Positions 39,156 through 49,204 of a stretch of 64,000 nt of DNA are shown one piece after another. The stretch's first letter is position 1, and each line of letters starts with the position of its first letter. Source of the DNA: Leisingera aquimarina DSM 24565 (GTDB lineage: Bacteria > Pseudomonadota > Alphaproteobacteria > Rhodobacterales > Rhodobacteraceae); the NCBI RefSeq assembly GCF_000473165.1, contig NZ_KI421504.1, forward strand, positions 3,262,094 to 3,326,093. Reading direction: 5' to 3'. The notes below the pieces were generated by a model. It worked only from the letters and a program-made list of their open reading frames with translations. It ran no database searches and was not told where the DNA came from. Both the position numbers and the translations under genes were made by a program.

Positions 39156-39908
39156 TCAGTCGAATACCGGGAGGCTGGATAGCACGGCCAGCGCAATCAC
39201 GGAATAGGAGGCAAAGCGGTAAAGCTTCTCCAGCTTGGGATCAAACAGCGCCTTGCCGGTCAGCGTGGTGACAACATAGGGGATACCCAGCAGTGCAGCC
39301 AGGATCACCGCCTGCAGACTGGCCAGTCCGCCAAAGATCAGGTTGACAGCAATCACCACATCCAGTGCAGCGAGGAAGACAATTGTATTGGCCCGCACCC
39401 GCGCCACGTCACGCACATTGGCGAGATAGAAAACAATAATCACAGGTCCTGTCAGGCCGGTCATGCCGCCAACAACGCCGGCAGCGCCGCCAATGGCAAA
39501 CCGGCCGGGCCAGCCCAGCCGCCCCTGCCAGCGCCAGCCGGAAACCACGGCGGCCAATGTCACCCCGATCACCCCGGCAGCAAGCCAGCGCAGGGTCAGC
39601 GGATCCAATTGCGACATGACCCACAGGCCGGCGGGCACAGTGACAGCAGCGGCCATCGCCAGCGCGCCAACCTCAGCCTTGTCGGCCTTGCTCCAGGCCT
39701 GCGGGAACAGGGTGATAGTGGAAAATACCCCCATCAGCACCATCAGAAACACCACATCCGCCGACGGCAGGAACTGCGCGCCGACGGGGACGAAGATCAT
39801 CGCGGTGCCAAAACCAGTGAAGCCGCGGACAAGACCCGCGGCTCCAATAGTCAGCAAAAGCCAGAACAGCCCTGGTGTTTGCAGGGCTGCCTGAAAGGCC
39901 TCAAGCAT
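39156..39908 (-). CDS. TauE/SafE-family membrane transporter
   Basis: The 250-residue protein has about eight hydrophobic segments in two repeated halves. GLVRGFTGFGTAMIFVPVGA in the first half and AAGVVGGMTGLTGPVIIVFY in the second are the two conserved TauE/SafE repeats. Members export sulfite or organosulfonate products; the substrate is uncertain. Its start overlaps the secF stop by 8 bases, so it is probably co-transcribed with secD-secF. Confidence 0.9.
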   Translation of the reverse strand: MLEAFQAALQTPGLFWLLLTIGAAGLVRGFTGFGTAMIFVPVGAQFLPSADVVFLMVLMGVFSTITLFPQAWSKADKAEVGALAMAAAVTVPAGLWVMSQLDPLTLRWLAAGVIGVTLAAVVSGWRWQGRLGWPGRFAIGGAAGVVGGMTGLTGPVIIVFYLANVRDVARVRANTIVFLAALDVVIAVNLIFGGLASLQAVILAALLGIPYVVTTLTGKALFDPKLEKLYRFASYSVIALAVLSSLPVFD

Positions 39909-40869
39909 CGATATTCGAGAACTGATTGCCGGTGGTGTTCGCCTGTTTCGACCAGTCGCGCTTCACTCCCAGTTTCAGCAGAATAGTGGAGGCAACGAAC
40001 ACGGACGAATAGGTCCCGACCAGAACACCCCAGATCATCGCAAAGACAAAGCCGCGGATCACGTCACCGCCCAGCACATAAAGCGAGATCAGCGCCAAGA
40101 GCGTGGTGACCGAGGTCATCACCGTCCGGCTGAGGGTCTCGTTGATCGAGATGTTCAAAACCTCGGCCAGGTCTTTCTTCTTGTAGCGGCGCAGGTTCTC
40201 GCGCACCCGGTCGAACACAACCACCGTATCGTTCAGTGAGTAACCGACGATGGTCAGCAGGGCTGCGATGATGGCCAGATCGAACTTGATCTGCAGTTCG
40301 GAGAACACGCCGATGGTCAGCACCACGTCATGCACCAGCGCTGCGACAGCGCCGAGGGCAAACTGCCATTCAAACCGCAGCCAGATGTACACCAGCACCG
40401 CTGCAATGGCGAGCACCACGGCGATTACCGCAGTCTGGATCAGCTCGCCAGACACCTTTGGGCCCACGGATTCGACCGAGACAAACTTGATGCCTGGCGC
40501 CACCGCGTCCAGCGAGGTTTTCAGCGTCTCGATCATCTCGCCCGAGATCGCCTCGCCGCCTTCCTGCGCCTGAATGCGGATCATGGCGACGTGCTGGTCC
40601 TCTTCGAAAGCCGGATCGAAAACCTCGGTGATCGACACATCGCCCAGGTCATGCACCGACAGCGCATCACGGTAGGCGCCGACGTCCACGATTTCGGTTG
40701 CCTCGGTACGGATGGTGGTGCCGCCGCGGAAGTCGATGCCGAAATTCAGTCCCTGCAGAAGGAAGGAGGCAAAACCAACCACCATCATCAGGGCAGAGAT
40801 GCCCAGCCACAGCTTGGCGCGTTTGAAGAAATCGAAGGAGGTGCCTTCGGGAACAAGTTTCAGCCGCAT
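39901..40869 (-). CDS. secF: Protein translocase subunit SecF
   Basis: The Met at 40869 is chosen because it starts MRLKLVPEGTSFDFFKRAKL and lies next to the secD stop (one base apart); 322 residues. Six transmembrane segments with the P1-like periplasmic domain (LNFGIDFRGGTTIRTEATEI) and the conserved GYSLNDTVVVFDRVREN and TLSRTVMTSVTTLLAL segments identify SecF. With SecD it uses the proton motive force to finish protein export across the Sec channel. Confidence 0.97.
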   Translation of the reverse strand: MRLKLVPEGTSFDFFKRAKLWLGISALMMVVGFASFLLQGLNFGIDFRGGTTIRTEATEIVDVGAYRDALSVHDLGDVSITEVFDPAFEEDQHVAMIRIQAQEGGEAISGEMIETLKTSLDAVAPGIKFVSVESVGPKVSGELIQTAVIAVVLAIAAVLVYIWLRFEWQFALGAVAALVHDVVLTIGVFSELQIKFDLAIIAALLTIVGYSLNDTVVVFDRVRENLRRYKKKDLAEVLNISINETLSRTVMTSVTTLLALISLYVLGGDVIRGFVFAMIWGVLVGTYSSVFVASTILLKLGVKRDWSKQANTTGNQFSNIDA

Positions 40870-40870
40870 A

Positions 40871-42532
40871 TCACACCTCAATCGTTTTCGGACGGCGCCG
40901 TTCAAACCACATGATGACGATCAGGCGGGTGACAAAGATCGCGGTGAATACCGAGGTCATGATACCCAGCCCCAGGGTGATCGCAAAGCCGCGCACCGGG
41001 CCGGAGCCCATGGCGAACAGGATCACCGCGGTGATGAATGTGGTGATGTTGGCATCGAGAATGGCGCTCAGCGCCTTGGAGTAGCCTTCGTCGATGGCCT
41101 TGGCCGGGCCGCGCCCTGCCTTCAGCTCTTCGCGGATACGTTCAAAGATCAGCACGTTAGCATCCACCGCCATGCCGACGGTTAGAACGATACCGGCGAT
41201 GCCCGGCAGCGTCAGGGTGCCGCCAATGAGGCTGAGCATGCCGAAGATCAGCGCGATGTTCAGGATCAGCGCCACATTGGCAAAGAGGCCAAACAGACCA
41301 TAGCTGAGCCCCATGAACACAAGCACCGCGATAAAGGCCACGATGGTAGCGATCTTGCCGGCGTCAATACTGTCCTGGCCCAGTTCAGGGCCGATGGTGC
41401 GTTCTTCCAGGAACTCCAATCCGGCAGGCAGTGCGCCTGCGCGCAACAGAACAGCCAAGTTGGTGCTCTCCTCAATGGTGAAATTGCCAGTGATAATCCC
41501 CGAACCACCAGGAATATGCGACTGGATCACCGGGGCGGAAACCACCTCGTCATCCAGCACAATCGCAAAGGGCGAACCGATGTTTTCCGCCGTGTAGTCG
41601 CCGAACCGCCGCGCACCCGAGGTGTTGAAGCGGAAGGTCACCGCAGGCCGGCCGTTCTGGTCGAACGAGGGCTGCGCATCCACAAGGTCCTCGCCAGTCA
41701 CGACTGCGGCCGCCTCGATGGTATAGTAGATGCCGTCCTCGTCCAGCGACGGGATGATCTTATTGCCAATCCCCGGTGCAGCATCTGCATCGCTGCCGCG
41801 GCCGGCAACCGGGTTAAAGGTCAGCTGTGCGGTGGTACCAATGATCGCCTTCAGCTCCGAGGCGGAACCAATGCCCGGCACTTGAATCAGGATGCGGTCA
41901 GCGCCTTGGCGTTGGATGGTCGGCTCGCGGGTGCCGACCTCGTCAATCCGGCGGCGCACGATTTCCAGCGCCTGACGCACGGTGCGGTCGTCCGAGGCGA
42001 TCTTCTCTGCCTCGCTCAAGCGCACCACCAGGATGTCGGCTTCGGCGGAAACTTCAATGTCGTTGGCGCCCACACCGGTCAATGTTGTAATCGGATTGGC
42101 CAGCTCGCGCACGACCTCCAGCGCCCGGGCCATGCCTTCGGGCTTGGTGATTTTCACGCGAATTTGATCCGCCTGCCCCGGCTGGCGGCGGAAAGTGCCG
42201 ACGGTGCCGCGCTCGGGCCGCAACGCATCACGCACCTCCGGCCACAGCGCATCCATCCGCGCCTCATAGACGTCACTGACCTGCACTTCTGCCAGCAGAT
42301 GCGCGCCGCCGCGCAAATCGAGACCAAGATTCACTAGCCCGGACGGCAGGAACGAGGGCCATTGGCCGACTGCCTCCAGCCGCTCCGGCGTCTCGCCCTT
42401 GGCGACAATATCCGCCGCGGCGTCGTTGGCCTGTTCGACGCGTGTGTAAAATCCGTTTGGCAGGGCAAGCATCAATCCAGCTGCGCATACCAACCAGATC
42501 AGCACCCTCTTCCAGAGATCAATTTGCAGCAT
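40871..42532 (-). CDS. secD: Protein translocase subunit SecD
   Basis: A 553-residue protein with an N-terminal membrane segment, a large periplasmic domain (VNLGLDLRGGAHLLAEVQ; QRQGADRILIQVPGIGSASE; FTIEESTNLAVLLRAGALPA) and five C-terminal segments with VGMAVDANVLIFERIREELK, the SecDF proton-path region. It forms the SecDF-YajC complex. It is 34 bp downstream of yajC and directly upstream of secF, the common operon order. Confidence 0.97.
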   Translation of the reverse strand: MLQIDLWKRVLIWLVCAAGLMLALPNGFYTRVEQANDAAADIVAKGETPERLEAVGQWPSFLPSGLVNLGLDLRGGAHLLAEVQVSDVYEARMDALWPEVRDALRPERGTVGTFRRQPGQADQIRVKITKPEGMARALEVVRELANPITTLTGVGANDIEVSAEADILVVRLSEAEKIASDDRTVRQALEIVRRRIDEVGTREPTIQRQGADRILIQVPGIGSASELKAIIGTTAQLTFNPVAGRGSDADAAPGIGNKIIPSLDEDGIYYTIEAAAVVTGEDLVDAQPSFDQNGRPAVTFRFNTSGARRFGDYTAENIGSPFAIVLDDEVVSAPVIQSHIPGGSGIITGNFTIEESTNLAVLLRAGALPAGLEFLEERTIGPELGQDSIDAGKIATIVAFIAVLVFMGLSYGLFGLFANVALILNIALIFGMLSLIGGTLTLPGIAGIVLTVGMAVDANVLIFERIREELKAGRGPAKAIDEGYSKALSAILDANITTFITAVILFAMGSGPVRGFAITLGLGIMTSVFTAIFVTRLIVIMWFERRRPKTIEV

Positions 42533-42566
42533 TGCCCTGCCTTTTCATTTAGTTATTGGTCTAAGC

Positions 42567-42851
42567 TTACGACACCGGGTCGGTTTTGCTCAGCACCTGG
42601 GCAATGGTCGCCTTGACAACGCGCACTTTCACACCATCAGCGATTTCCACTTCGATCTCGCCATCTTCCTTGACCTTGGAGACCTTGCCGATCAGACCGC
42701 CCTGGGTCACTACTTGGTCACGCACGCGCAGCTGGTCGACCATCTTCTGATGCTCTTTCATCTTCTTCTGCTGCGGACGGATCAGCAGGAAGTACATGAT
42801 CGCGAAGATCAGAATAAGCGGGAGAAATTGGGCGATTGCGCCACTGTCCAT
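42567..42851 (-). CDS. yajC: Sec translocon accessory protein YajC
   Basis: 94 residues: one N-terminal transmembrane helix (FLPLILIFAIMYFLLIRPQQ) followed by the soluble part MKEHQKMVDQLRVRDQVVTQ and GGLIGKVSKVKEDGEIEVEI, typical YajC. It heads yajC-secD-secF. The 290-bp region upstream (42852-43144) separates it from the divergent serS and probably holds both promoters; I see no gene there. Confidence 0.96.
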   Translation of the reverse strand: MDSGAIAQFLPLILIFAIMYFLLIRPQQKKMKEHQKMVDQLRVRDQVVTQGGLIGKVSKVKEDGEIEVEIADGVKVRVVKATIAQVLSKTDPVS

Positions 42852-43144
42852 GGGATATTCCTTCTGTCAAAGCGGCCTGAGGTTTCACGCCGGAATTTTG
42901 CAGCGGAACCTATGCGCTGGGGGGATGGGTTGCAAGGCTGGCGCCAAGCAAAAGCGCAGCAAGGTTAGGCCGTTGCAGGTTTGCCTGGACGCCACGCCCG
43001 CAAGAGCCCTTCAATCCGCTCGCCCAGTGCCCGGAATCCCCAAGTTGCATATAGACCGTGCCCGCCCCTTCCCCTTTGTTCACCCTTGCGTCATAGGATG
43101 GGCCTACTGATTCAAATCACAATTCAACGCCAGGAGAGACTCTC

Positions 43145-44437
43145 ATGCATGACATCCGCGCTATCCGCGAAAACCCTGCCGCATTCGACGCCGCTGTGGC
43201 GCGGCGCGGGGATGCGGGCGTGTCATCCGGGATTCTCGAACTGGATGAGGCGCGGCGCGCCAAGATCCAGGCGGCAGAAGCCGCCCAGGCCCAGCAGAAC
43301 AAGGCCTCCAAGGAAGTCGGCGCTGCCAAAGGCCGCGGCGATGAGGCCGAGTTTGAACGCCTGCGCGCACTGGTGGCCGAGAAGAAGGCCGAAGTGGCGG
43401 CGATGAACACTGAGGCCAAGGCGCTGGATCAGCAGCTGACCGATATGCTGATGACCATCCCGAACCTGGCGTTCGATGAGGTGCCGCTGGGCGAGGATGA
43501 AGACGACAACGTCGAAATCCGCCGCTGGGGTGAACCAAAGGAACTCGATTTCGATGCCATGGAGCATTTCGAGATCGAAGGCGTGAAGCCCGGCATGGAC
43601 TTTGAGGTTGCGGCCAAGCTCTCGGGCAGCCGCTTTGTGGTGCTGTCGGGTGCGGTAGCCCGTATTCACCGCGCGCTGGCACAGTTCATGATCAACACCC
43701 ATGTGGACGAGAACGGCCTGACTGAGGCCTGGACCCCGGTTCTGGTGCGCGAAGAGATGATGTATGGCACCGGCCAGCTGCCCAAGTTCGGCGAGGACAG
43801 CTATAAAACCACCAACGGCTGGTGGCTGGTTCCGACTGCCGAGGTCACGCTGACCAACATCGTCAATGGCATGACAGTTGAGGAAGGCTACCTGCCCCGC
43901 CGCTATGTGGCACACACCCAGTGCTTCCGTTCCGAAGCCGGTTCGGCCGGCAAGGACACCTCCGGCATGTTGCGCCAGCACCAGTTCGAAAAGGTCGAAA
44001 TGGTCTCGGTCACGCATCCGGACAAAAGCGGTGAAGAGCATGAGCGCATGACTCGTTGCGCCGAAAACATCTTGGAGCGGCTGGGACTGCCCTACCGCAC
44101 CATTGTTTTGTGCACTGGCGACATGGGATTCGGCGCCCGCAAGACCCACGACATCGAGGTCTGGGTGCCCGGTCAGAAAACCTACCGCGAGATTTCTTCG
44201 GTCTCGGTCTGCGGCGATTTCCAGGCCCGCCGGATGAATGCCCGTTTCAAGCCCGCCGATGGCGGCAAGCCGCAGTTCCTGCACACGCTGAACGGCTCCG
44301 GCCTGGCAGTGGGCCGTTGCTTGATTGCAGTGCTGGAGAACGGGCAGCAGGCGGACGGTTCGGTCAAACTGCCAGAGGTGCTGGCACCTTATCTGGGCGG
44401 CAAGCTGACCCTGACCGCGGATGGCGCGCTGGCCTGA
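43145..44437 (+). CDS. serS: Seryl-tRNA synthetase
   Basis: The 430-residue class II enzyme starts [20 protein letters not shown] with the long helical arm (about residues 30-100) that contacts the tRNA variable arm. Catalytic motifs are [11 protein letters not shown], motif 2 [20 protein letters not shown], and motif 3 [27 protein letters not shown] lies upstream of the ATG. A rho-independent terminator follows. Confidence 0.98.
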   Translation: MHDIRAIRENPAAFDAAVARRGDAGVSSGILELDEARRAKIQAAEAAQAQQNKASKEVGAAKGRGDEAEFERLRALVAEKKAEVAAMNTEAKALDQQLTDMLMTIPNLAFDEVPLGEDEDDNVEIRRWGEPKELDFDAMEHFEIEGVKPGMDFEVAAKLSGSRFVVLSGAVARIHRALAQFMINTHVDENGLTEAWTPVLVREEMMYGTGQLPKFGEDSYKTTNGWWLVPTAEVTLTNIVNGMTVEEGYLPRRYVAHTQCFRSEAGSAGKDTSGMLRQHQFEKVEMVSVTHPDKSGEEHERMTRCAENILERLGLPYRTIVLCTGDMGFGARKTHDIEVWVPGQKTYREISSVSVCGDFQARRMNARFKPADGGKPQFLHTLNGSGLAVGRCLIAVLENGQQADGSVKLPEVLAPYLGGKLTLTADGALA

Positions 44438-44460
44438 ACCAAACGCCAGCGCAAAAATAG

Positions 44461-44491
44461 AAACCGGCGCCCTATGGGTGCCGGTTTTTTC
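44461..44491 (+). terminator. Rho-independent terminator of serS
   Basis: AACCGGCGCCC-TAT-GGGTGCCGGTT with one mismatch and a six-T tail, 24 bases after the serS stop. Confidence 0.9.
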
Positions 44492-44513
44492 TATTCACTC
44501 AACGCTTTGAGCG

Positions 44514-44846
44514 CTACTTCTTCGCCTTCTTCTTGCTGGCACCTTTGGCTGCAAGAATAGCCTGGGCCTTTGCCTTTTCTTTCTCGATGGCTTTTTTCGC
44601 TTTCGCTTTGACCTTCTTGGCCTTCTGCTTGGCTTTAATTCTTGCCGCTGCAAATTCCACCGCCAGCTGCGCCGTTTTCCGCTTGGCTTTACGGGCCTTG
44701 GCCTGCGCTTTGGCGGCCTTGTCCTCGGCTGCCCGGCGCGCGGCCTCGGCGGCTTCCAGCTTGGCGTTCAGCTCCCCCTTCAGCGCATCAGATGCCTTAT
44801 TAGCGGGTGGGTTTGCCACTTTCTTCTCTGGCACCTTTCCGTTCAC
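44514..44846 (-). CDS. Lys/Ala-rich coiled-coil or histone H1-like small protein
   Basis: A 110-residue, very basic, low-complexity protein. Residues 30-60 form an alanine/glutamate/lysine heptad-like helix (LEAAEAARRAAEDKAAKAQA), and the C-terminal half is repeated KAKA/KKAK (VKAKAKKAIEKEKAKAQAIL). No family motif is seen. Such tails are known in bacterial H1-like, nucleoid-binding proteins and ribosome-associated factors, so DNA or RNA binding is plausible but unproven. The codon bias fits a real gene, but low-complexity sequence keeps confidence moderate. It is convergent with serS. Confidence 0.6.
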   Translation of the reverse strand: MNGKVPEKKVANPPANKASDALKGELNAKLEAAEAARRAAEDKAAKAQAKARKAKRKTAQLAVEFAAARIKAKQKAKKVKAKAKKAIEKEKAKAQAILAAKGASKKKAKK

Positions 44847-45033
44847 GGACCGGGTCTCCTTCTATTTTAGCACGCCCGGACCGGCGGACGCAGCCGCCTG
44901 AGCCGTGGCAGGCTCCAGCAATATCACCGCCTGTCTGGCTCCGGTACCCGTGATGCTGTGCAGCAGCGGTCGGCCAGACCAGATGAAAATGGGCCATCAG
45001 TGCTGGCTGCGACCCCTTGCAATAGCGGCCCCC

Positions 45034-45987
45034 TCAGCCCGGAAAGGGCACCAGGCATTTCTTGTCCTCATCCCACAGCTTCAGCGTCAGCGCCCGCACT
45101 GCTTCGCCAAATTTAATCCGGCGCAGCCCCAGTTCCGGCGGCAGGCTGTAGTGACACTGGCGCAGCCGGTAGGACGGGATGCGGGCGTTATAATGGTGAA
45201 TGTCATGCAGGGTGATATTGGCCACCGCCATGTCGAAGACCCAGCCGAAATCCAGGCAGGAGGATCCTTGCAGCGCCGCCACCTGCGGGTTCAGGTCCGG
45301 ACGGCGGTCCCAATAGGTGTCCTCGAAATTATGCTGCAGGTAGACAAGGAAAACACCGATCATGCCGCCCAGGAACGAAAACGCCAGCCAGACCCAGATC
45401 CCGTTCATCCCCGCCGCCCGGTAGAGCAGCACCAGCAATGCGGCAATCACCAGATTGTGCAGAACCACCCCCAGCGCACCAAAACGCCCGGTATTCTTGG
45501 GCCAGCGGTAGCGGATGAAATAAGTGAACGCCGCCCCCAGCGGCACCAGCACAAACGGATTGCGGTACAGGCGGTAACCCAGCCGGTCCCAGACCCCGGC
45601 CTTGGCCCATTCCCGCACCGTCATGGTGTGGATCTCACCTGTCTCCCGGTGTTCCAGGTTGCCGATGTTGGAGTGGTGCAGATTGTGGTTTTGCTTCATC
45701 ACCTCAAACGGCGCAAAGGTGAAGGGCGACAGCACATGGCCGGCAATCTCATTCTGGGTCCGGGTCTCAAACAGCGAATGATGCCCGGTGTCATGCTGCA
45801 ACACATAAAGCCGCACTGCGGCAAACGCAAAAACCACACCTGCCGGCAGCATCACATACCAGCGGTCCGCAAAGGAAATGGCCACGGCAAGCGCCGCAAA
45901 ATAGACTGCAAATGTGCCAAAATAGCTGAGCGACGCCAGTCGGTTATCCGGCTGCGTGAATTGACGCGTATGTGCCCTCAGATCCAT
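45034..45987 (-). CDS. Membrane fatty acid desaturase (DesA-type)
   Basis: The 317-residue protein has the three histidine boxes: HDTGH (about residue 65), HNLHH (about 101) and HDIHH (about 267), with four hydrophobic segments between them. This is the di-iron membrane desaturase/hydroxylase pattern. Family enzymes insert double bonds into acyl chains or modify carotenoids and sphingolipids. The N-terminal residues carry no signal. It lies alone on the minus strand between serS and der. The 187-bp region downstream (44847-45033) has no convincing gene. Confidence 0.88.
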   Translation of the reverse strand: MDLRAHTRQFTQPDNRLASLSYFGTFAVYFAALAVAISFADRWYVMLPAGVVFAFAAVRLYVLQHDTGHHSLFETRTQNEIAGHVLSPFTFAPFEVMKQNHNLHHSNIGNLEHRETGEIHTMTVREWAKAGVWDRLGYRLYRNPFVLVPLGAAFTYFIRYRWPKNTGRFGALGVVLHNLVIAALLVLLYRAAGMNGIWVWLAFSFLGGMIGVFLVYLQHNFEDTYWDRRPDLNPQVAALQGSSCLDFGWVFDMAVANITLHDIHHYNARIPSYRLRQCHYSLPPELGLRRIKFGEAVRALTLKLWDEDKKCLVPFPG

Positions 45988-46202
45988 GAACCCGTCCCTA
46001 AAGCCGATGCGTGACAGCTGTGCAAACCGCGCATCCCGTCCGAAGTAAATGTCCAGATAACGCCGCCTTGTGCAAAAACAAGGTTACCCAGCATAATCCA
46101 TTCAACTTGAAGGGTATCAATCTGCAGCAGGGAAGGAAACACAGGGAGACGATCCCCGGGAATTAGCAGGCAAAAGGCCGCTCACCCCTGTGAAACGCAA
46201 TA

Positions 46203-46238
46203 ACGCCGCCCGTCGGGGCGGCGCCGGGCCCAACGGGC
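46203..46238. repeat. Two adjacent hairpins downstream of der
   Basis: CGCCGCCC-GTCG-GGGCGGCG (46203-46222) followed by GGCCC-AAC-GGGCC (46226-46238), about 45-80 bp beyond the der stop on the minus strand. They lie in the 296-bp gap 45988-46283 before the desaturase gene. They may act as terminators; no T tract is seen. Nothing else in the gap is recognisable. Confidence 0.5.
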
Positions 46239-46283
46239 CAAGGTATTCTGTGAATGCCGCGGGCCGGGCGGGAGCGCCTTTCC

Positions 46284-47756
46284 CTAGCTGGATCCGCCGC
46301 CGCGCTTATTCAAATGCTTGGCCAAAGCGCCGGCATTCTTGGCGCGCTTGCCCTTATAAGGGTTTTTGTCGCCCTGTCCGCGCATATACAACCGGATCGG
46401 CGTGCCGGGCATATCGAAATCCTCGCGCAAGCCGTTGACCAGATACCGGTTATAGCTTTCCGGCAGCTTGTCGGGATGCGAGCACATCACCACAAACCCC
46501 GGCGGGCGGCTTTTGGCCTGGGTCATGTAACGCAGCTTGATCCGCTTACCCTGAGGCGCTGGCGGCGGGTGCTGCTCCAGCATGCCAACCAGCCAACGGT
46601 TCAGTGCCGCGGTCGGCACCCGGCGGTTCCACACGGTATAGGCCCGCATGATCGCATCATGCAGCCGGTCCAGCCCCTTGCCTGTTTTAGCCGAAACCGT
46701 TACCAAAGGCGCGCCCCGCAGCTGCGGCAGCAGGCGGCCGAAGGCTTCCCTCAGGTCGCGCAGCTTTTCCTGCTTGTTGTCTTCGATGTCCCATTTGTTG
46801 ACGGCCACAACAACCGAGCGGCCCTCGCGCTCGGCCAGGTCGGCAATCCGCAGGTCCTGCTGTTCGAACGGGATATCCGCATCCAGCAACACCACAACGA
46901 CTTCGGCGAATTTCACCGCGCGCAGGCCGTCGGAAACGGACAGCTTTTCCAGCTTTTCCTGCACCTTGGCCTTCTTGCGCATGCCGGCCGTGTCAAACAC
47001 CCGCATCGGCACGCCGTTCCAGTTCATCCGCAGCGAGATCGCGTCACGGGTGATACCGGCCTCAGGTCCGGTCAGCAGCCGGTCCTCGCCCAGGATCTTG
47101 TTGATCAGCGTCGACTTGCCCGCGTTGGGGCGGCCCACAACGGCAACCTGCAGCGGCTTGGCATCGGTCGGCTCGGGGATGCTTTCAATGTCGTCCTCAC
47201 CGATTTCCTCGTCCAGCACCACATCGGTGACCGGCGAATGATCCACCGCCTCGGATTCAAACTTCTCTGCCAGCGGCATCAGGACCGAATAAAGATCCGG
47301 CATCCCTTCGCCATGCTCGCCGGACAAGCGCAGGGGCTCGCCCAATCCCAGGCTGTAGGCCTCCAGCACGCCAGCTTCTGCGGCGTTGCCTTCGGCCTTG
47401 TTGGCAACCAGGATCACATGGGCGGATTTGCGGCGCAGGATGTCGGCAAACAGCTCATCGGTCGGTGTCACGCCGGTGCGCGCATCGATCATGAACATAC
47501 AGATATCGGCCATATCCACCGCCCGCTCGGTCAGGCGGCGCATACGGCCTTCCAGCGAGTTGTCAGTGGCGTCTTCCAGACCCGCGGTATCAATCACCGT
47601 GAACCGCAAATCGCCCAGCCGCGCCTCGCCTTCGCGCAGATCGCGCGTGACACCCGGCTGGTCGTCGACCAGGGCCAGCTTTTTGCCGACAAGGCGGTTG
47701 AACAGGGTGGACTTGCCCACATTGGGACGGCCCACGATGGCGAGGGTAAAGGACAT
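46284..47756 (-). CDS. der: Ribosome-assembly GTPase Der (EngA)
   Basis: A 490-residue tandem-GTPase protein. The first G domain has [20 protein letters not shown] (P-loop), DTAGLED and NKAEG. The second has [28 protein letters not shown] and NKWD. The C-terminal KH-like domain follows ([18 protein letters not shown]). Der acts in 50S subunit assembly. It is the last gene of a leftward run with a YfgM-like gene and bamB, the same order as E. coli yfgM-bamB-der. Confidence 0.97.
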   Translation of the reverse strand: MSFTLAIVGRPNVGKSTLFNRLVGKKLALVDDQPGVTRDLREGEARLGDLRFTVIDTAGLEDATDNSLEGRMRRLTERAVDMADICMFMIDARTGVTPTDELFADILRRKSAHVILVANKAEGNAAEAGVLEAYSLGLGEPLRLSGEHGEGMPDLYSVLMPLAEKFESEAVDHSPVTDVVLDEEIGEDDIESIPEPTDAKPLQVAVVGRPNAGKSTLINKILGEDRLLTGPEAGITRDAISLRMNWNGVPMRVFDTAGMRKKAKVQEKLEKLSVSDGLRAVKFAEVVVVLLDADIPFEQQDLRIADLAEREGRSVVVAVNKWDIEDNKQEKLRDLREAFGRLLPQLRGAPLVTVSAKTGKGLDRLHDAIMRAYTVWNRRVPTAALNRWLVGMLEQHPPPAPQGKRIKLRYMTQAKSRPPGFVVMCSHPDKLPESYNRYLVNGLREDFDMPGTPIRLYMRGQGDKNPYKGKRAKNAGALAKHLNKRGGGSS

Positions 47757-47828
47757 CAGACCAGCTTTCTGCGATTCAGACGCGGCTCATAACGCATCCG
47801 GGCGGCATCCGCCACCCGGAAACACTGC

Positions 47829-49151
47829 TCAGCGGTATGCCAGCAATTCACCCTTGGAGGAAACCACATACAGCGTCCGCCCTGCAACAACCGGTGCGGT
47901 GGTGGCGCCGCCCGGCACCTCGGCGGTGCGGATCAGGCTTCCGTCCTGCGGGTTGAAGAACCGCAGCAGGCCGTCGTTGGAGGCGACAATGATCTGCCCG
48001 CCCGCCAGAACGGGGCCGTAATGCACATGGATCTTGCCGCGCTTGCCCGGCTTGTCTTTCAGAAACCCGGGCAGATCCACTGCCCAGACCACCTCGCCGC
48101 TGCCGCCGTCCAGACGCAGCAGCTGGTTGATGTCACTCACCTGAAACAGGCTGCCGCCTGCGGGCCATGCGGTTCCAGAGGCGCCTTCGCGCGCGGTCCA
48201 CAGCCGGTCGCCGGTTTCCAGATCGATCGCCACGGTGCGGCCCGAGTTGTTGCCTGCGTAAAGGCGCTTGCCCGCGACCACCGGTGCCCCGGTCACATCG
48301 CTGATCCGCGACAAGGTCTGCCCGGTGCGCTGGCCGGAAACCGAGGCGCTCCAGCGCCGCAGGCCGCCGCGGCGGAAAGTGGCGATCAGATCGCCGGACC
48401 CAAAGGCAAAGACCGCCAGATCATTGGTCACCACAGGTGCAGGCGCGCCAAGGATGTTCGACGCCGAGGGCGAAGCTTCGATCTGCCAGGCAATGCGGCC
48501 GTCCTTGGCCTTGACGGCCCAGCCGGTGTCATCCCCCGCGACCAGATAGACCAGCCCGCCGCTGACCCGCGGCTGGCCGGATCCGGTGGCGTCCAGTTCC
48601 TGACGCCAGATCAGGCTGCCATCGGCAGCATCCAGGGCTGTCAGCACGCCATAACCGGAAGAGATGTAAAGAACACCGTCATCATAGGCCAATCCGCCGC
48701 CGGTGGCCTGGCCCTCGTCATCGGCTGCCGGGATCAGCGTGCTGCGCCATAAGACCTGCCCCTGCGGCGACACCGCCGAGACCTGTGCTGCGCTGTCCAG
48801 CGCGTAAATGCGCCCGCCGCCGACAACCGGCGTTGCGGTGATGCGCTGGCGGCGCCCGTCGCCGTCACCGATGGACGCGGACCAGATCCGCTGCGGCGCC
48901 GCCGACAGCGCCGGATGCGATGTGCGGCCGGCCTCGGCACCATGGCCCTGGGCCCAGCTTGCATTTGACACTTGCTTGGGCAAGGAAATCGCACGGGATT
49001 GGTTGACCACCTCAATTGCGGCCTCCGGGCGGATGTCCTCGCGTTCGCCGCGCAGAATGATCTCCTCCTCCGAACAAGCGGCCAGAATTGCCACCGCCGC
49101 GGTGCCGCACAAAAATGCCCGTGCCCGGGAGAAAGTTTTGTTTTTTGTCAT
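47829..49151 (-). CDS. bamB: Outer-membrane assembly lipoprotein BamB (beta-propeller)
   Basis: The Met at 49151 begins MTKNKTFSRARAFL followed by a lipobox (GTAAVAILAACSEEEI), so the product is a lipoprotein anchored by Cys. The mature part has repeated PQQ-like beta-propeller blades (GRIYALDSAAQVSAVSPQGQ, GVLTALDAADGSLIWRQELD, RTVAIDLETGDRLWTAREGA). BamB supports outer-membrane protein insertion with BamA. The acidic start of the mature protein may keep it out of the Lol inner-membrane retention class. It lies between yfgM-like and der genes. Confidence 0.93.
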   Translation of the reverse strand: MTKNKTFSRARAFLCGTAAVAILAACSEEEIILRGEREDIRPEAAIEVVNQSRAISLPKQVSNASWAQGHGAEAGRTSHPALSAAPQRIWSASIGDGDGRRQRITATPVVGGGRIYALDSAAQVSAVSPQGQVLWRSTLIPAADDEGQATGGGLAYDDGVLYISSGYGVLTALDAADGSLIWRQELDATGSGQPRVSGGLVYLVAGDDTGWAVKAKDGRIAWQIEASPSASNILGAPAPVVTNDLAVFAFGSGDLIATFRRGGLRRWSASVSGQRTGQTLSRISDVTGAPVVAGKRLYAGNNSGRTVAIDLETGDRLWTAREGASGTAWPAGGSLFQVSDINQLLRLDGGSGEVVWAVDLPGFLKDKPGKRGKIHVHYGPVLAGGQIIVASNDGLLRFFNPQDGSLIRTAEVPGGATTAPVVAGRTLYVVSSKGELLAYR

Positions 49152-49204
49152 TGCCCTGCCCTGTCTGCCGTTCGTGTTCCGCAAGTTCCCATCCGCGGAG
49201 CGCC

